From Ralstonia sp. UNC404CL21Col (GTDB lineage Bacteria; Pseudomonadota; Gammaproteobacteria; Burkholderiales; Burkholderiaceae), in NCBI RefSeq assembly GCF_000620465.1, contig NZ_JIBE01000003.1:930001-994000 (forward strand): a DNA stretch of 64,000 bases, given 5' to 3'. The notes below the pieces were generated by a model. The model was given only the letters and a program-made list of their open reading frames with translations. It did not search any database and had not been told where the DNA came from. This document shows, piece by piece, positions 53,614-63,968 of the stretch. The position numbers were made by a program, and so were the translations under genes. Position 1 is the stretch's first letter. Every line of letters starts with the position of its first letter.

Positions 53614-55440
53614 TCAGGCGGTAGTGGCAGCCGTCGGTGCGGCAACCTTTGCCTCGGCAGCGCGCAGGCGGATGTGCAGCTCGCGCAATTGCTTTTCGTC
53701 GACCGGGCTCGGTGCCTGCGTCAGCAGATCCTGCGCACGCTGCGTCTTCGGGAAGGCGATCACGTCGCGGATCGAATCGGCACCGGCCATCATCGTGACA
53801 ACGCGGTCCAGGCCGAACGCGATACCGCCGTGCGGGGGCGCGCCGTACTGCAGTGCGTCGAGCAGGAAGCCGAACTTGGCACGCGCTTCCTCATCGTTGA
53901 TCTTCAGCGCGCGGAACACCTTGCTCTGTACTTCTTCGCGGTAGATCCGCACCGAGCCGCCGCCGATTTCCCAGCCGTTGAGCACCATGTCGTAAGCCTT
54001 GGCGATGCACTTGCCTGGGTCGGTTTCCAGGTATTCCAGGTGCTCGTCCTTCGGGCTCGTGAACGGGTGGTGCATGGCCACCCAGCGCGCGTCTTCCTCG
54101 TCGTACTCGAACATCGGGAAGTCGATCACCCACAGCGGCTTCCAGGCGTCTTCGAACAGACCGGTGCTCTTGGCGAAGTCCGAATGGCCGACCTTCAGGC
54201 GCAGCGCGCCCATCGCGTCGTTAACCACCTTGGCACGGTCGGCACCGAAGAACAGGATGTCACCATCCTGTGCGCCGCTGCGCTTGAGGATCTCGGCGAT
54301 GGCCGCGTCGTGCAGGTTCTTCACGATCGGCGATTGCAGGCCGTCGCGGCCCTTGGCGACTTCGTTGACCTTGATCCAGGCCAGGCCCTTGGCGCCGTAG
54401 ATTTCGACGAACTTCGTGTACGCGTCGATATCGCCGCGCGACAGCGAAGCACCGCCCGGCACACGCAGTGCAACCACGCGGCCGCCTTCAGCGTTGGCCG
54501 GGCCCGAGAACACCTTGAAGTCGACGTCCTTCATGGCGTCGGTCAGCTCGGTGAATTCCAGCTTGACGCGCAGGTCCGGCTTGTCCGAGCCGAAACGGGC
54601 CATCGCTTCGCGGAACTCCATCACCGGGAACTTGGCATCCAGCTCGACCGACATGGTGTTCTTGAACACCGTGCGGATCATTTCTTCAAACAGGTCGCGG
54701 ATTTCCTGCTCGCTCAGGAACGACGTTTCGCAGTCGATCTGGGTGAATTCGGGCTGGCGGTCAGCACGCAGGTCTTCGTCGCGGAAGCACTTGGTGATCT
54801 GGTAGTAACGGTCGAAGCCCGACACCATCAGCATCTGCTTGAAGAGCTGCGGCGACTGCGGCAGCGCGAAGAACTGGCCGGCGTTCACGCGCGACGGCAC
54901 CAGGTAGTCGCGTGCACCTTCCGGTGTGCTCTTGGTGAGCATCGGCGTTTCGATGTCGATGAAGCCCTTGTCGTCCAGGTACTTGCGCACTTCCATCGCG
55001 ACCTTGTAGCGCAGGCGCAGGTTGTACTGCATCTGCGGGCGGCGCAGGTCGAGCACGCGGTGCGTCAGACGCGTGGTTTCCGACAGGTTGTCGTCGTCCA
55101 GCTGGAACGGCGGCGTGACGGAGGCGTTGAGCACGGTCAGTTCATGGCACAGCACTTCGACCTTGCCGCTGGTCAGGTTGGCGTTGGTAGTGCCTTCCGG
55201 ACGGGCGCGCACAACGCCCTTCACCTGCAGGCAGAACTCGTTGCGCACGCCTTCGGCCACCTTGAACATCTCCGGGCGGTCCGGGTCGCAGACGACCTGC
55301 ACCAGGCCTTCACGGTCGCGCAGGTCGATGAAGATCACGCCACCGTGGTCACGACGACGATGGGCCCAGCCCGACAGCGTAACGCTCTGGCCGAGCAGTT
55401 GTTCGGTGACCTGACCGCAGTATTGAGTACGCATTTGCAT
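53614..55440 (-). CDS. aspS: Aspartyl-tRNA synthetase
   Basis: A 608-residue class II synthetase of the bacterial type. An N-terminal OB-fold anticodon-binding domain ([22 protein letters not shown]) is followed by class II motifs: motif 2 [18 protein letters not shown] and motif 3 [15 protein letters not shown], with a GAD insertion domain between. The start is set at 55440 ([11 protein letters not shown]); an ATG 6 bp later is also possible. It is the third gene after fmdB and the DUF502 gene. Confidence 0.96.
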   Translation of the reverse strand: MQMRTQYCGQVTEQLLGQSVTLSGWAHRRRDHGGVIFIDLRDREGLVQVVCDPDRPEMFKVAEGVRNEFCLQVKGVVRARPEGTTNANLTSGKVEVLCHELTVLNASVTPPFQLDDDNLSETTRLTHRVLDLRRPQMQYNLRLRYKVAMEVRKYLDDKGFIDIETPMLTKSTPEGARDYLVPSRVNAGQFFALPQSPQLFKQMLMVSGFDRYYQITKCFRDEDLRADRQPEFTQIDCETSFLSEQEIRDLFEEMIRTVFKNTMSVELDAKFPVMEFREAMARFGSDKPDLRVKLEFTELTDAMKDVDFKVFSGPANAEGGRVVALRVPGGASLSRGDIDAYTKFVEIYGAKGLAWIKVNEVAKGRDGLQSPIVKNLHDAAIAEILKRSGAQDGDILFFGADRAKVVNDAMGALRLKVGHSDFAKSTGLFEDAWKPLWVIDFPMFEYDEEDARWVAMHHPFTSPKDEHLEYLETDPGKCIAKAYDMVLNGWEIGGGSVRIYREEVQSKVFRALKINDEEARAKFGFLLDALQYGAPPHGGIAFGLDRVVTMMAGADSIRDVIAFPKTQRAQDLLTQAPSPVDEKQLRELHIRLRAAEAKVAAPTAATTA

Positions 55441-55526
55441 GTTGTGGTTTTCCGCGAAGCGCGCCGCCAACAGGGCGTCGCGCAAGAAAGTTGAGTGAGG
55501 GCCGGAGGGTGGTTCGCGCTACCGGC

Positions 55527-56264
55527 TCAAGGGGCTGATACGGCGCCGCCAGCGTCGGGCAGCGCGGTCGGATTCGAGGGGTCGCGCGGCGATACTGCCG
55601 GCGACCGGTCCTCCATCTCTGGCGATGCATCAGGCGGGTCCATGCGGCGCGGCAGCGCTTCAGGCGCCACCACACCCATCGACACGATGTACTTGAGCGC
55701 CGCGTCCACCGTCATGTCCAGCTCGATGGTGTCGGCCTTGGGCATCATCAGGAAGAAACCCGACGTCGGGTTGGGCGTGGTCGGCACGTACACACTGACG
55801 TACTCGCCTTGCAGGTGGTTCTCGACATCACCGCCAGGGCGGCCGGTCAGGAAGGCGATCGTCCAGGAGCCTTCACGCGGATACTGCACCAGCAGCGCCT
55901 TGCGGAATGCATTGCCGTTGGACGACAGCAGCGTGTCCGACACCTGCTTCACGCTCGAATAGATCGGGCCGACCACGGGAATGCGGCCCACGAGCGCTTC
56001 CCACCACAGCACCAGCTTCTGGCCGATGAAGTTGTGCGCCAGAACGCCGACGATCAGGATGAACGCCAGCGTGAGAATCGCGCCCACGCCAGGAATGCGC
56101 CGGCCAAACAGCTGATCCGGCTGCCACGCGGAGGGCAGCAGCGCCAGACTCTGGTCCATCGTGCCGATGATGAGCGACAGCACCCACAGCGTGATCGCGA
56201 GTGGGACAAGCACCAGAAGACCGGTCAGGAACCATGTCTTGAGTGCGCTGGTTTTCTGTTTCAT
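55527..56264 (-). CDS. DUF502 family membrane protein
   Basis: A 245-residue inner-membrane protein of the DUF502 (COG2928) family. Two helices at the N-terminus (TWFLTGLLVLVPLAITLWVLS and AILTLAFILIVGVLAHNFIG) are followed by a conserved soluble domain containing GRIPVVGPIYSSVKQVSDT and VPTTPNPTSGFFLMMPK. A disordered Pro/Asp-rich tail covers about 205-245. Function is unknown. It is usually found with fmdB and aspS in betaproteobacteria, as here. Confidence 0.9.
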   Translation of the reverse strand: MKQKTSALKTWFLTGLLVLVPLAITLWVLSLIIGTMDQSLALLPSAWQPDQLFGRRIPGVGAILTLAFILIVGVLAHNFIGQKLVLWWEALVGRIPVVGPIYSSVKQVSDTLLSSNGNAFRKALLVQYPREGSWTIAFLTGRPGGDVENHLQGEYVSVYVPTTPNPTSGFFLMMPKADTIELDMTVDAALKYIVSMGVVAPEALPRRMDPPDASPEMEDRSPAVSPRDPSNPTALPDAGGAVSAP

Positions 56265-56295
56265 GAGGCGATGGGCCGAAAGGTGAGCGATGCGA

Positions 56296-56643
56296 TCAGT
56301 GGCAAGCGCACGACGTGCCGCAACCACCGGACGCCGCCGGGGTGCTGGCGCTGGACGACGCACTATCCGACGACGCGGCCGGTGCAGCAGCGGCCGGTGC
56401 TGCGGCATCTGCCTTGGCCGCCGTACCGGTTCCGGCCCCGGCAACCGATGCGCCACCCGAGCCGCCACGGAAGTCCGTCACGTACCAGCCCGAACCCTTG
56501 AGCTGGAAGCCGGCAGCAGTGAGCTGCTTCTTGAACGCCGGCGCGCCGCATGCGGGGCAATCCGTCAGCGGGGCGTCGCTCATCTTCTGCAGCACATCTT
56601 TGGCGTGGCCGCAGGCGTCGCATCGATAAGCATAGATCGGCAT
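56296..56643 (-). CDS. FmdB family zinc ribbon protein
   Basis: A 115-residue protein with an N-terminal zinc ribbon, MPIYAYRCDACGHAKDVLQK and CPACGAPAFKKQL (two CxxC pairs). A linker with GSGWYVTDFRGG follows, then a long Ala/Ser-rich low-complexity tail, and GGCGTSCACH, which could bind another metal, at the end. FmdB-type proteins are named from a putative regulator of formamidase genes, but their role is not known. GTGAGGAC precedes the ATG. It is the first gene of fmdB-DUF502-aspS. Confidence 0.9.
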   Translation of the reverse strand: MPIYAYRCDACGHAKDVLQKMSDAPLTDCPACGAPAFKKQLTAAGFQLKGSGWYVTDFRGGSGGASVAGAGTGTAAKADAAAPAAAAPAASSDSASSSASTPAASGGCGTSCACH

Positions 56644-56791
56644 GGTGTCCTCACCCTGGAACAAACAAATGACAAGAAAGCGATGGATTGCCCGCGCAGG
56701 CCGCGAACGCGGTGCGAGAAACGCGCACGACAGGCTCACGAAAGATTGGGGCAACTGCGCGCCGTACAAGTGCTGGCGCGCAAAGCCTTGA

Positions 56792-56797
56792 ATTATA
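56792..56797 (-). promoter_or_regulatory. Candidate -10 of fmdB-DUF502-aspS
   Basis: A consensus TATAAT on the minus strand lies about 150 bp before the fmdB start, in a gap of 246 bp. The -35 region is not clear. Confidence 0.4.
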
Positions 56798-56889
56798 AAC
56801 CCTTTTGAGGGAATTCCCGACCGCAGATTCGGGGCGACCGATGGTGATGCGCGACAAAGTGGCACACCGCGCACGCCCTCACAAGACGC

Positions 56890-58329
56890 TCAGGCTTGCG
56901 TAGCCGCCTTCGTGGTCGGCGCGCGGTTCTCGATCCACTGCGGGCCGAGCGAGCCCAGGACCATGGCGCCAAAGCTGGCCAGGAGACCAACCAATTGTGG
57001 CGGAAGCATCGCACCCGACAGGAAGACCTCGCACCAGATCCACGCCGCCAGACCGAAGATGATGGCCAGCAGACCGCCCTGCTTCGTCGCGCGCTTCCAG
57101 AACAGGCCGAAGGCCAGCGGCACAAACGCCGCCACCAGCGTCACCTTGTAGGCGCTTTCGACCATGTGGAAGATCGACAGATGCGAGTTCAGCGCAAACA
57201 GCGTCACCAAGACCGTGAACGTCAGCACCACGGCCTGCATCACGCGCAGGAAACGCTTGTCGTCCATGTTGGGCAGCAACGGACGCAGCACGTTTTCAGC
57301 AAACGTCACGGAGGGCGCCAGCAGCGTTGCGCTCGCGCAGCTCTTGATGGCGGAAAGCAGCGCACCGAAGAACATCACCTGCGCGAAGATCGGCGCATGC
57401 TGCAGCACCAGGTTCGGCAGAATCATCTGCGAATCTGTATCGATGTACTTTGCCACCATCTGCGGGTCGATGAGCGTGGCGGAATACGCCAGGAACATCG
57501 GCACGAACGCGAACATGAAGTACAGCACGCCGCCCAGCACCGAAGCCGTGCCGGCGATGCGCTCGGTGCGCGACGACGTCACCCGCTGGAACACGTCCTG
57601 CTGCGGGATCGAGCCGAGCATCATGGTGATCCAGGCCGTCACGAAGCCAATGATTTCGATCGGATTGAACGCCGGCCAAAACGAGAACTTGCCCGAAGCC
57701 GCCGCGTGCGCCACCACCGTGCCGACGCCGCCGGCCTGCCCCGACACTTCCCAGCCGATGTAGAGCATGCCGATCACGATGATGATCATCTGGATGAAGT
57801 CCGTCACCGCCACCGACCACATGCCGCCGAACAGCGTGTAGACGAGCACGCTGCCCGCGCCGATCATCATCCCGAGATCCTGAGAAACCGCGCCGTCAGA
57901 CACGGTGTAGAACACCAGCCCCAGCGCCTTGATCTGCGCGGCCACCCAGCCCAGGTAGGACACGACGATGCACAGGGTGGTGAGCGTTTCGGCCACGCGG
58001 CCAAAGCGGTTGCGATAGAAGTCACCAATGGTGAGCAGGTTCATCCGGTACAGCGGCTTGGCGAAGAACAGACCCACCAACACCAGGCACAGCGACGAAC
58101 CGAACGGATCGGCCACCACACCGTGCAGGCCATCCTTGAGAAATTCCGCGGGAATCCCGAGCACCGCCTCGGAACCGAACCAGGTGGCGAACACCGTGGC
58201 GGTCACGACGTAGAACGGCAGGCTGCGGCCAGCCACGGCGAAATCGGCGGTATTGCGCACGCGCAGTGCCGCCCACAGGCCGATCCCGACCGAAATCACC
58301 CAGTAAACAATGACAAACCAGATCAGCAT
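56890..58329 (-). CDS. Sodium/solute symporter family protein
   Basis: A 479-residue SSS/LeuT-fold transporter with about 13 membrane helices. The N-terminal GRSLPFYVVTATVFATWFGSEAVLG and the region DFIQMIIIVIGMLYIGW are typical of solute:sodium symporters, and ATLLAPSVTFAEN may form part of the second sodium site. The substrate cannot be told; no catabolic gene adjoins. The start at 58329 (MLIWFVIVYW) is chosen. A minus-strand TATAAT at 58405-58410 is a plausible -10 about 75 bp upstream. Confidence 0.88.
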   Translation of the reverse strand: MLIWFVIVYWVISVGIGLWAALRVRNTADFAVAGRSLPFYVVTATVFATWFGSEAVLGIPAEFLKDGLHGVVADPFGSSLCLVLVGLFFAKPLYRMNLLTIGDFYRNRFGRVAETLTTLCIVVSYLGWVAAQIKALGLVFYTVSDGAVSQDLGMMIGAGSVLVYTLFGGMWSVAVTDFIQMIIIVIGMLYIGWEVSGQAGGVGTVVAHAAASGKFSFWPAFNPIEIIGFVTAWITMMLGSIPQQDVFQRVTSSRTERIAGTASVLGGVLYFMFAFVPMFLAYSATLIDPQMVAKYIDTDSQMILPNLVLQHAPIFAQVMFFGALLSAIKSCASATLLAPSVTFAENVLRPLLPNMDDKRFLRVMQAVVLTFTVLVTLFALNSHLSIFHMVESAYKVTLVAAFVPLAFGLFWKRATKQGGLLAIIFGLAAWIWCEVFLSGAMLPPQLVGLLASFGAMVLGSLGPQWIENRAPTTKAATQA

Positions 58330-58404
58330 GGCAGCGCGGAAAGAAGCTGGAAAACCCCATGTCGACCCGACGTCGGGCCCAGGGGCGCCGGGCAAAGTGG
58401 CCGG

Positions 58405-58410
58405 ATTATA
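58405..58410 (-). promoter_or_regulatory. Candidate -10 of symporter gene
   Basis: Consensus TATAAT on the minus strand in an otherwise GC-rich 230-bp gap, about 75 bp before the symporter start; the -35 region is GC-rich and not recognisable. Confidence 0.4.
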
Positions 58411-58559
58411 GCGATGGGACCGGGCGCCGGGGCATCGGTGCCACCACGAATCCCGCCCTGTTTGCCAGATTTTTGCGCAGCGGCCCGCAACGGGCGTCGG
58501 CAGGCTTTTCGTTGACCATGACCCATGTTGCTTCGCACCAACACTGGCCCGGACGACGA

Positions 58560-59189
58560 TCAGTCGGCGCGGCGGCGCCAGACTTGCCAGCGTTCGCGCC
58601 CGGCGAACACCGGAATGGAATCCGCCTCGGCAATGGGGATATCGGCGAGGCGCTCGAACGCCGGCAACAGCAGTGCATCCAGCTCGGGCTGCGTGGTCTC
58701 GAACGGCGGCCCCTTGGGCACCGCCTCGCGGCCTTCCACCACGGCAAAGAAGCCGGCCAGCAACCCGCCCGGCGGGAGCAGCCTCCCCACTTGCGCGGCG
58801 TAGTCAGGCCAAAGGCGGGGCGGCATTGCGCAAAGGAATGCGCGTTCGTAGACCCATTGCACCGGCCGAGGGGGCGAAAAGCGGAAAAAATCCGCCAGTT
58901 GCACCACATCGCCGTGCGCGCCCAGCACGGCCTTGGCCGACGCCACGGCACTCGGCGCAAAGTCGATGGCCGTGACAGGCCAGCCGCGCTCGGCAAGCCA
59001 GCCGGCTTCGTAAGCGTTTCCGCAACCGGGGATCAGCGTGGAAAGCGGCGCAGGCTGCGCTTCGCAAAATTGCCGGAAGGCAACGGGCACACCGGCCGCG
59101 TCCCACGGGGTGTGCTCGCGGGTGAAGCGCTCGTCCCAGAAGGCGGGATCGGCGGCGTCGCGGGATTGGAAGACGGGCGGTTCGGCCAT
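58560..59189 (-). CDS. TPMT-family SAM-dependent methyltransferase
   Basis: A 209-residue methyltransferase. Opening WDERFTREHTPWDAAGVP and motif I LIPGCGNAYEAGWLAERGW, followed by VTAIDFAPSAV, are characteristic of the thiopurine S-methyltransferase family. Bacterial members methylate thiols, thiopurines, selenium or tellurium species; the true substrate is unknown. The start at 59189 (MAEPPVFQSR) is supported by length. It lies 23 bp downstream of ubiB and probably shares its transcript. Confidence 0.88.
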   Translation of the reverse strand: MAEPPVFQSRDAADPAFWDERFTREHTPWDAAGVPVAFRQFCEAQPAPLSTLIPGCGNAYEAGWLAERGWPVTAIDFAPSAVASAKAVLGAHGDVVQLADFFRFSPPRPVQWVYERAFLCAMPPRLWPDYAAQVGRLLPPGGLLAGFFAVVEGREAVPKGPPFETTQPELDALLLPAFERLADIPIAEADSIPVFAGRERWQVWRRRAD

Positions 59190-59212
59190 GGCGCTCAGCA
59201 GGTCAATACGGA

Positions 59213-60790
59213 TCAGTAGCGGGACATCCAGGCCAGCACATGCGTCGCGATGATGCCGACAGCGAAGCCGCCGACGAACAGCAAAGCGGCAGAGAGCAGC
59301 CGGTTCGTGCGCTTCTGCTCGGCAAGCAGCGCGGTGAGTGCCGCGGTCTGCGCATTGCCGTCCTCGCGGGAGTGGCGATCCAGAATCTGGTGCATCAGGC
59401 GCGGGAAGTCCGGCAGCTTGTTGGCCCATTGCGGCGCCTCGACCTTCAGGCGCTCGACAAAACCGCGCCAGCCGATCTGCTCGTGCATCCAGCGTTCGAG
59501 GAACGGCTTGGCCGTCTTCCACAAGTCCAGATCCGGATCGAGCTGCCGGCCAAGACCTTCCACGTTGAGCAACGTCTTCTGCAGCAGCACCAGCTGCGGC
59601 TGCACTTCCACGTTGAAGCGGCGCGAGGTCTGGAACAGCCGCATCAGCACGAGGCCGAGCGAGATTTCACCCAGCGGCCGATCGAAATAAGGCTCGCAGC
59701 ACGCGCGGATGGCGCCTTCCAGCTCTTCGACGCGCGTCTCTTCGGGCGCCCAGCCGGACTCGATATGCAGCACCGCCACACGGTGGTAGTCGCGCTGGAA
59801 GAACGCCAGGAAGTTTTGCGCGAGGTAATTCTTGTCGAACTCCGACAGCGCCCCGACGATGCCGAAATCCAGCGCGATATAACGGCCCAGCGTCTCGGGC
59901 GCCACGCTCACGAGAATGTTGCCCGGGTGCATGTCGGCATGGAAAAAGCCGTCGCGAAAGACCTGCGTGAAGAAGATCTCCACACCGTCGCGCGCGAGTT
60001 TGTGCATGTCGACGCCGGCAGCGCGCAACTCTTCGGTGTGCGAGATCCGCATGCCGTGCATGCGCTCCATCACGAACACTTCAGACGTGCACCAATCCCA
60101 GAACACTTCGGGCACCAGCAGCAGGTCGGACTTGGCAAAATTGCGGCGCAGCTGGCTGGCATTGGCCGCCTCGCGCATCAGGTCCAGCTCGTCGTGCAGG
60201 TACTTATCGAACTCGGCGACGACCTCCCGCGGCTTCAGGCGCTTGGCGTCCGCCCACAGCTTTTCCATCCACGTCGCGAGGTCCCGCATGAGCGCGAGGT
60301 CGCTGTCGATCACGGGCAGCATGCCCGGGCGCAAGACCTTGACGGCCACCTCGCGACCATCGTAGGGGCCGCCGCGCAACGTGGCGAAATGCACCTGGGC
60401 AATCGACGCGCTCGCCACGGGGTGATGATCGAAACGATGGAACAGCGCCGAGAGCGGCTTGCCGAGCGACTTCTCCACGATGGCCGCCGCCACCTTCGGA
60501 TCGAACGGCGGCACGCGGTCCTGCAGCTTGGCGAGTTCGTCGGCCACATCGGGCGGCAGCAGATCGCGGCGCGTCGACAGCACCTGCCCGAACTTCACGA
60601 AGATGGGCCCAAGCTGCTCCAGGGCCAGGCGCAGGCGCACCCCGCGGGGCAGCTTCGGCTTGCGGCCCAGCGTCAGCAGCCAGACCAGCGCGCGAATGCG
60701 GCGGCTCTTGAAGCCCGACAAGGCGAGCTGATCCAGCCCGTAATAGAGGATGACGAAAACGATCTTGCCCAGCCGGAAGAAGCGCGTCAT
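59213..60790 (-). CDS. ubiB: Ubiquinone biosynthesis regulatory kinase-like UbiB
   Basis: A 525-residue ABC1/ADCK-family atypical kinase that supports ubiquinone synthesis, probably by lipid handling within the Ubi complex. The family-specific KxGQ region is [16 protein letters not shown]. An Ala-rich nucleotide loop [13 protein letters not shown] replaces the Gly-rich loop, [12 protein letters not shown] holds the catalytic Asp and Asn, and ALDFGIVG the metal Asp. Two membrane helices end the protein. It overlaps the ubiJ stop by 4 bp. Confidence 0.95.
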   Translation of the reverse strand: MTRFFRLGKIVFVILYYGLDQLALSGFKSRRIRALVWLLTLGRKPKLPRGVRLRLALEQLGPIFVKFGQVLSTRRDLLPPDVADELAKLQDRVPPFDPKVAAAIVEKSLGKPLSALFHRFDHHPVASASIAQVHFATLRGGPYDGREVAVKVLRPGMLPVIDSDLALMRDLATWMEKLWADAKRLKPREVVAEFDKYLHDELDLMREAANASQLRRNFAKSDLLLVPEVFWDWCTSEVFVMERMHGMRISHTEELRAAGVDMHKLARDGVEIFFTQVFRDGFFHADMHPGNILVSVAPETLGRYIALDFGIVGALSEFDKNYLAQNFLAFFQRDYHRVAVLHIESGWAPEETRVEELEGAIRACCEPYFDRPLGEISLGLVLMRLFQTSRRFNVEVQPQLVLLQKTLLNVEGLGRQLDPDLDLWKTAKPFLERWMHEQIGWRGFVERLKVEAPQWANKLPDFPRLMHQILDRHSREDGNAQTAALTALLAEQKRTNRLLSAALLFVGGFAVGIIATHVLAWMSRY

Positions 60791-61443
60791 GCCGATTCAC
60801 CCTGACGTGCGCTCCGGATCGCCGGCTGCGGGCGTTTTTCGAGCCGCTCCAGCCGCTTGACCAGACGCGCTTCGGCATCTCGCAGCGCCGCCACGTCGGC
60901 GGCGAACTGCGCAAGGCGCGCGTGGCGCACAAGCGTCGGTTGCTCATCGGTCAGGTAAGACGCCACCGATTCCGCCAGCAAACGGCCCACGCGCGTGGCT
61001 TCGGTGCGAGCAGCCTGCGCACCGCTCACCATGCGCTGCGCGATCACATCGCCAAACACGCGCGAGAGGTCTTCCGCGGCATCCCAGCGCAGGTTGCGCA
61101 GCAGCGTCGACAGCACGTTGGCAAACTCGGCCTCGCCCTCGATGCGCACGTGCTTCAGCACGGCGGCCTGCCCGCCTGCGGCGTAATCGGCAGCGGCGGC
61201 CGCAAGCGGCACGACAACGGTCACGGCCGGTTCCACGTCAGGGTCGGGAGCGGTCACCAGGCCGGCGGCGTCCACCTGCAACGTCATCGACATGGGCGCC
61301 AGGTCAAAGCGCGCCACGCGGCCCGCAAACGGGCGCAGCGTCTCCTGCGCCCAGGGCTCCTGGCGCAGCAGATGGTTGAGCGCGAGCAGCAGCGGCTGCA
61401 TCAGCACAAGCGGAAATGGAGACGAAGTGGCTGTCGAAGACAT
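60787..61443 (-). CDS. ubiJ: Ubiquinone biosynthesis accessory protein UbiJ
   Basis: A 218-residue protein with an N-terminal SCP2 lipid-binding domain (about 15-120: [24 protein letters not shown], then [21 protein letters not shown]) and a C-terminal helical, partly coiled-coil segment ([17 protein letters not shown]). UbiJ carries ubiquinone intermediates in the soluble Ubi metabolon. It is coupled to ubiB by a 4-bp overlap, the usual ubiE-ubiJ-ubiB order apart from the inserted Tim44 gene. Confidence 0.92.
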   Translation of the reverse strand: MSSTATSSPFPLVLMQPLLLALNHLLRQEPWAQETLRPFAGRVARFDLAPMSMTLQVDAAGLVTAPDPDVEPAVTVVVPLAAAAADYAAGGQAAVLKHVRIEGEAEFANVLSTLLRNLRWDAAEDLSRVFGDVIAQRMVSGAQAARTEATRVGRLLAESVASYLTDEQPTLVRHARLAQFAADVAALRDAEARLVKRLERLEKRPQPAIRSARQGESA

Positions 61444-61503
61444 GCGGTGATGGTGCGCAAAAACAGCAGGAAAGCAGCAAGAAGCGGGCTAGCCGCGGGC
61501 AAC

Positions 61504-61533
61504 AAAAAGGGCCCGCACCAGACGGTCGGGCCC
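61504..61533 (-). terminator. Intrinsic terminator after Tim44-domain gene
   Basis: GGGCCCG (61509-61515) and CGGGCCC (61527-61533) form a 7-bp GC stem. The minus-strand product runs into TTTTT (complement of 61504-61508). It lies between the Tim44-domain gene and ubiJ, so ubiJ-ubiB needs another promoter or read-through. Confidence 0.8.
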
Positions 61534-61589
61534 TATTTTACGGGGAATGTTGAAACGGCCGTTCTGCGCCGCTTCAAGTTGTTACGACA

Positions 61590-62639
61590 TCACTGCAACT
61601 GCTGAATACCCGCCAACACCCAGCCGCCGGCCCCCTGCGTCGGCTTGGTCAGGTTCCAAACCTCGGCAAACGGCTGGGCGGGCGCGTTGGCTTCTTCGCG
61701 GATCATGCCCGAGAAGCGCACGCTGGCAAGGTACTCGGCGGCCTGCGTTTCGATACCCAGCATTTCGGCTTCGACCGAGACCACGTCGGTCTTGTTGGGC
61801 GAAGTGCCACGGTCAGCCAGGTCCATCTTGATCTCGGCGAACATCTCGGGCGTGGTGAACTCGCGGATGTCGTTGAGATTGCCGGCATCCCAGGCGGCCT
61901 GCAGGCGGATGAAGTAGACCTTGGCGTTGCGCAGGAACGCTTGCGTGTCGAAATCTGCCGGCACGCCCCACGGTTGCTGCGGCGCGGCCGCGGCCGGTTG
62001 AGCGTTGACAGCCTGCGCGGTCGAGGCGGCCGGACCACCCAGGTTCCACGACTGTGCAGCGGTTGCGGCGCCTGCACCCAGCCCCGACGTGTTGCCGGTG
62101 TTGAGCGATGCGGCCGCCGGCGCAGAAGCCTGCGGAGCCGGTGCGGCAGGTTGCGGCACGTATGGCTCGCGGTCGCCGCCCAGCGACGGACCACCCGTGG
62201 CGTAGGCCGGACCTTGCGGACGGCTGCCGCGCACCTTGCGGATGATCCACATCACCACGAAGGCGACGAGCGCGATCAGGATCAGGTTGGACAGCAACGA
62301 GGCCAGGCCCGCGCCAAGACCGAATTTCGACAGCAGATAACCGATGCCCAGACCGGCAGCGAGGCCGCCGAGCATGCCACCCCAGTTACGGCCTGGCTTT
62401 GCGGCAGGCGCGGCAGGCGCCGGAGCAGCCGGCGAAGGTTGTGCGGCAGGCGCGGCCTGCTGCGTCGGCGACGGCGTCGTGGCCGGTGGCGTCTGTTGGC
62501 GTTGCGTCACGGTGGACGACTGCTTGCCGATGCTGCGGCTGCCACCCATGCGCTTGGCGTTGGCGTCGATTGCCGTGCCCAGTGCGAGCGTCGCGACCAG
62601 CGCGCCCGCCATCAATTTTCCACCCCAATGCAAACTCAT
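61590..62639 (-). CDS. Tim44-like domain membrane protein
   Basis: A 349-residue protein. A signal or anchor segment (about 7-25) precedes a Ser/Thr/Pro/Ala-rich linker (about 30-85), then a Gly/Leu-rich membrane region with two helices (about 85-140, GGMLGGLAAGLGIGYLLSKFG and LILIALVAFVVMWII), then a second low-complexity linker. The C-terminal domain (about 220-349, DFDTQAFLRNAKVYFIRLQAAWDAGNLNDIREFTTPEMFAEI) has the Tim44 fold. The bacterial role is not established. It sits between ubiE and ubiJ. Confidence 0.88.
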   Translation of the reverse strand: MSLHWGGKLMAGALVATLALGTAIDANAKRMGGSRSIGKQSSTVTQRQQTPPATTPSPTQQAAPAAQPSPAAPAPAAPAAKPGRNWGGMLGGLAAGLGIGYLLSKFGLGAGLASLLSNLILIALVAFVVMWIIRKVRGSRPQGPAYATGGPSLGGDREPYVPQPAAPAPQASAPAAASLNTGNTSGLGAGAATAAQSWNLGGPAASTAQAVNAQPAAAAPQQPWGVPADFDTQAFLRNAKVYFIRLQAAWDAGNLNDIREFTTPEMFAEIKMDLADRGTSPNKTDVVSVEAEMLGIETQAAEYLASVRFSGMIREEANAPAQPFAEVWNLTKPTQGAGGWVLAGIQQLQ

Positions 62640-62767
62640 CGCTGTCTTCTCTCCAGTGGCAGGTGACGCCATTAGATGAAGACGTCAATGCCGAAATTCA
62701 ATGTGAAGGATCGTGGCATATCGCCGCAGCGCGCTACATCGCCCATCCGGCGGAACGACGGAAACAC

Positions 62768-63499
62768 TTAAAGGCGACGGCCGACGTGCAGAGCCACGAC
62801 ACCCGCTGTCAGATTGAAGTATTCGACCGAGTCCAATCCGGCCTGTTCCATCATCTGCTTGAGCGTTTCCTGATCCGGGTGCATGCGGATGGACTCGGCC
62901 AGGTAGCGGTAGCTCTCGGGGTCGCCCGCCACTTTGCTGCCCAACCACGGCAGCACCTTGAACGAGTACAGGTCGTAGGCCTTCTCCAGCGGCTGCCACA
63001 CCTTGGAGAACTCCAGCACCATGACCTTCCCGCCTGGCTTCACCACGCGACGCATTTCAGCAAGCGCGCGATCCTTGTGCGTCATGTTGCGCAAGCCGAA
63101 TGCCACTGTCACCACGTCGAAGTAAGCATTCGGAAAGGGAATGTGCTCGGCGTCGCACAGTGCGGTGGGGGTCAGCACGCCGGCATCGAGCAGGCGATCA
63201 CGGCCGACGCGCAGCATCGACTCGTTGATGTCGGTCAGCCACACCTCGCCGGTGGGGCCGGCCTGGCGCGCGAAGGCCTTGGCCAGGTCACCCGTGCCGC
63301 CGGCGATGTCGAGCACCTTGTAGCCAGGGCGCACCGCTGCCTGGGCGATGGTGAACATCTTCCACACGCGGTGCAGGCCGCCGGACATCAGGTCGTTCAT
63401 CACGTCGTACTTGCTCGCGACGGAATGGAAAACGCCGGCGACCTTGCCGGCCTTCTCCTGCTCATCAACCTGCTGGAATCCGAAGTGGGTTTGGCTCAT
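62768..63499 (-). CDS. ubiE: Ubiquinone/menaquinone C-methyltransferase UbiE
   Basis: A 243-residue SAM-dependent enzyme that methylates the C2 position of the demethoxy-ubiquinol ring. The N-terminal [21 protein letters not shown], motif [17 protein letters not shown] and the family signatures [17 protein letters not shown] and [20 protein letters not shown] are all present. The start at 63499 is chosen by family alignment. It is downstream of DUF971 by 52 bp. Confidence 0.96.
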   Translation of the reverse strand: MSQTHFGFQQVDEQEKAGKVAGVFHSVASKYDVMNDLMSGGLHRVWKMFTIAQAAVRPGYKVLDIAGGTGDLAKAFARQAGPTGEVWLTDINESMLRVGRDRLLDAGVLTPTALCDAEHIPFPNAYFDVVTVAFGLRNMTHKDRALAEMRRVVKPGGKVMVLEFSKVWQPLEKAYDLYSFKVLPWLGSKVAGDPESYRYLAESIRMHPDQETLKQMMEQAGLDSVEYFNLTAGVVALHVGRRL

Positions 63500-63551
63500 G
63501 ACAGAAAAGGATGCGGATGCAGCGCACAGGCGCCGCAAAGTGAATCGGGAA

Positions 63552-63968
63552 TCAGTGGCTGTGGCCGCAGGCGTGGCCAGCGTTCTCTGCCATCGGGGCG
63601 TCGCGGTCGACGCCAGCAGCGGCCAGGCGATCGAGATACGCCTGCCAGAGCGTGGCCTGCTCAACGCCGAGGCGGTACAGGTAGGCCCAGTCGAAGATGC
63701 CGGAATCGTGGCCGTCGGAGAACAGCGGCCGGATCGCGTAATTGCCCACCGGCTCGACGCCGATGATGCCGACCTCGCGCTTGCCGGTCTGCAGCACTTC
63801 CTGGCCGGGCCCGTGCCCCTGCACTTCAGCCGACGGCGACAGCACGCGCAGATATTCGAACGGCAGGCTGAACTGTTTGCCATCGGCAAAGGCGATCTCC
63901 AGCACGCGCGATTGCGTGTGGACGGTGATGCCGGTCGGGTGCGGAGTGTCGGCGGAAAGTCCGGCCAT
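63552..63968 (-). CDS. DUF971 (GBBH-like N-terminal) domain protein
   Basis: A 138-residue protein that is essentially one DUF971 domain, related to the N-terminal zinc-binding domain of gamma-butyrobetaine hydroxylase. It includes [54 protein letters not shown] and ends in a His-rich GHACGHSH. In other bacteria the domain is found with Fe-S or molybdenum factors; the role here, next to ubiE, is unknown. The ATG at 63968 is 32 bp from the right edge. Confidence 0.9.
   Translation of the reverse strand: MAGLSADTPHPTGITVHTQSRVLEIAFADGKQFSLPFEYLRVLSPSAEVQGHGPGQEVLQTGKREVGIIGVEPVGNYAIRPLFSDGHDSGIFDWAYLYRLGVEQATLWQAYLDRLAAAGVDRDAPMAENAGHACGHSH

Noticed and set aside
56896-58515. A 539-codon plus-strand open frame opposite the symporter gene
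   Set aside because: It is rich in His, Arg and Gln and has no membrane segments or motifs; the minus strand encodes a convincing 13-helix transporter.
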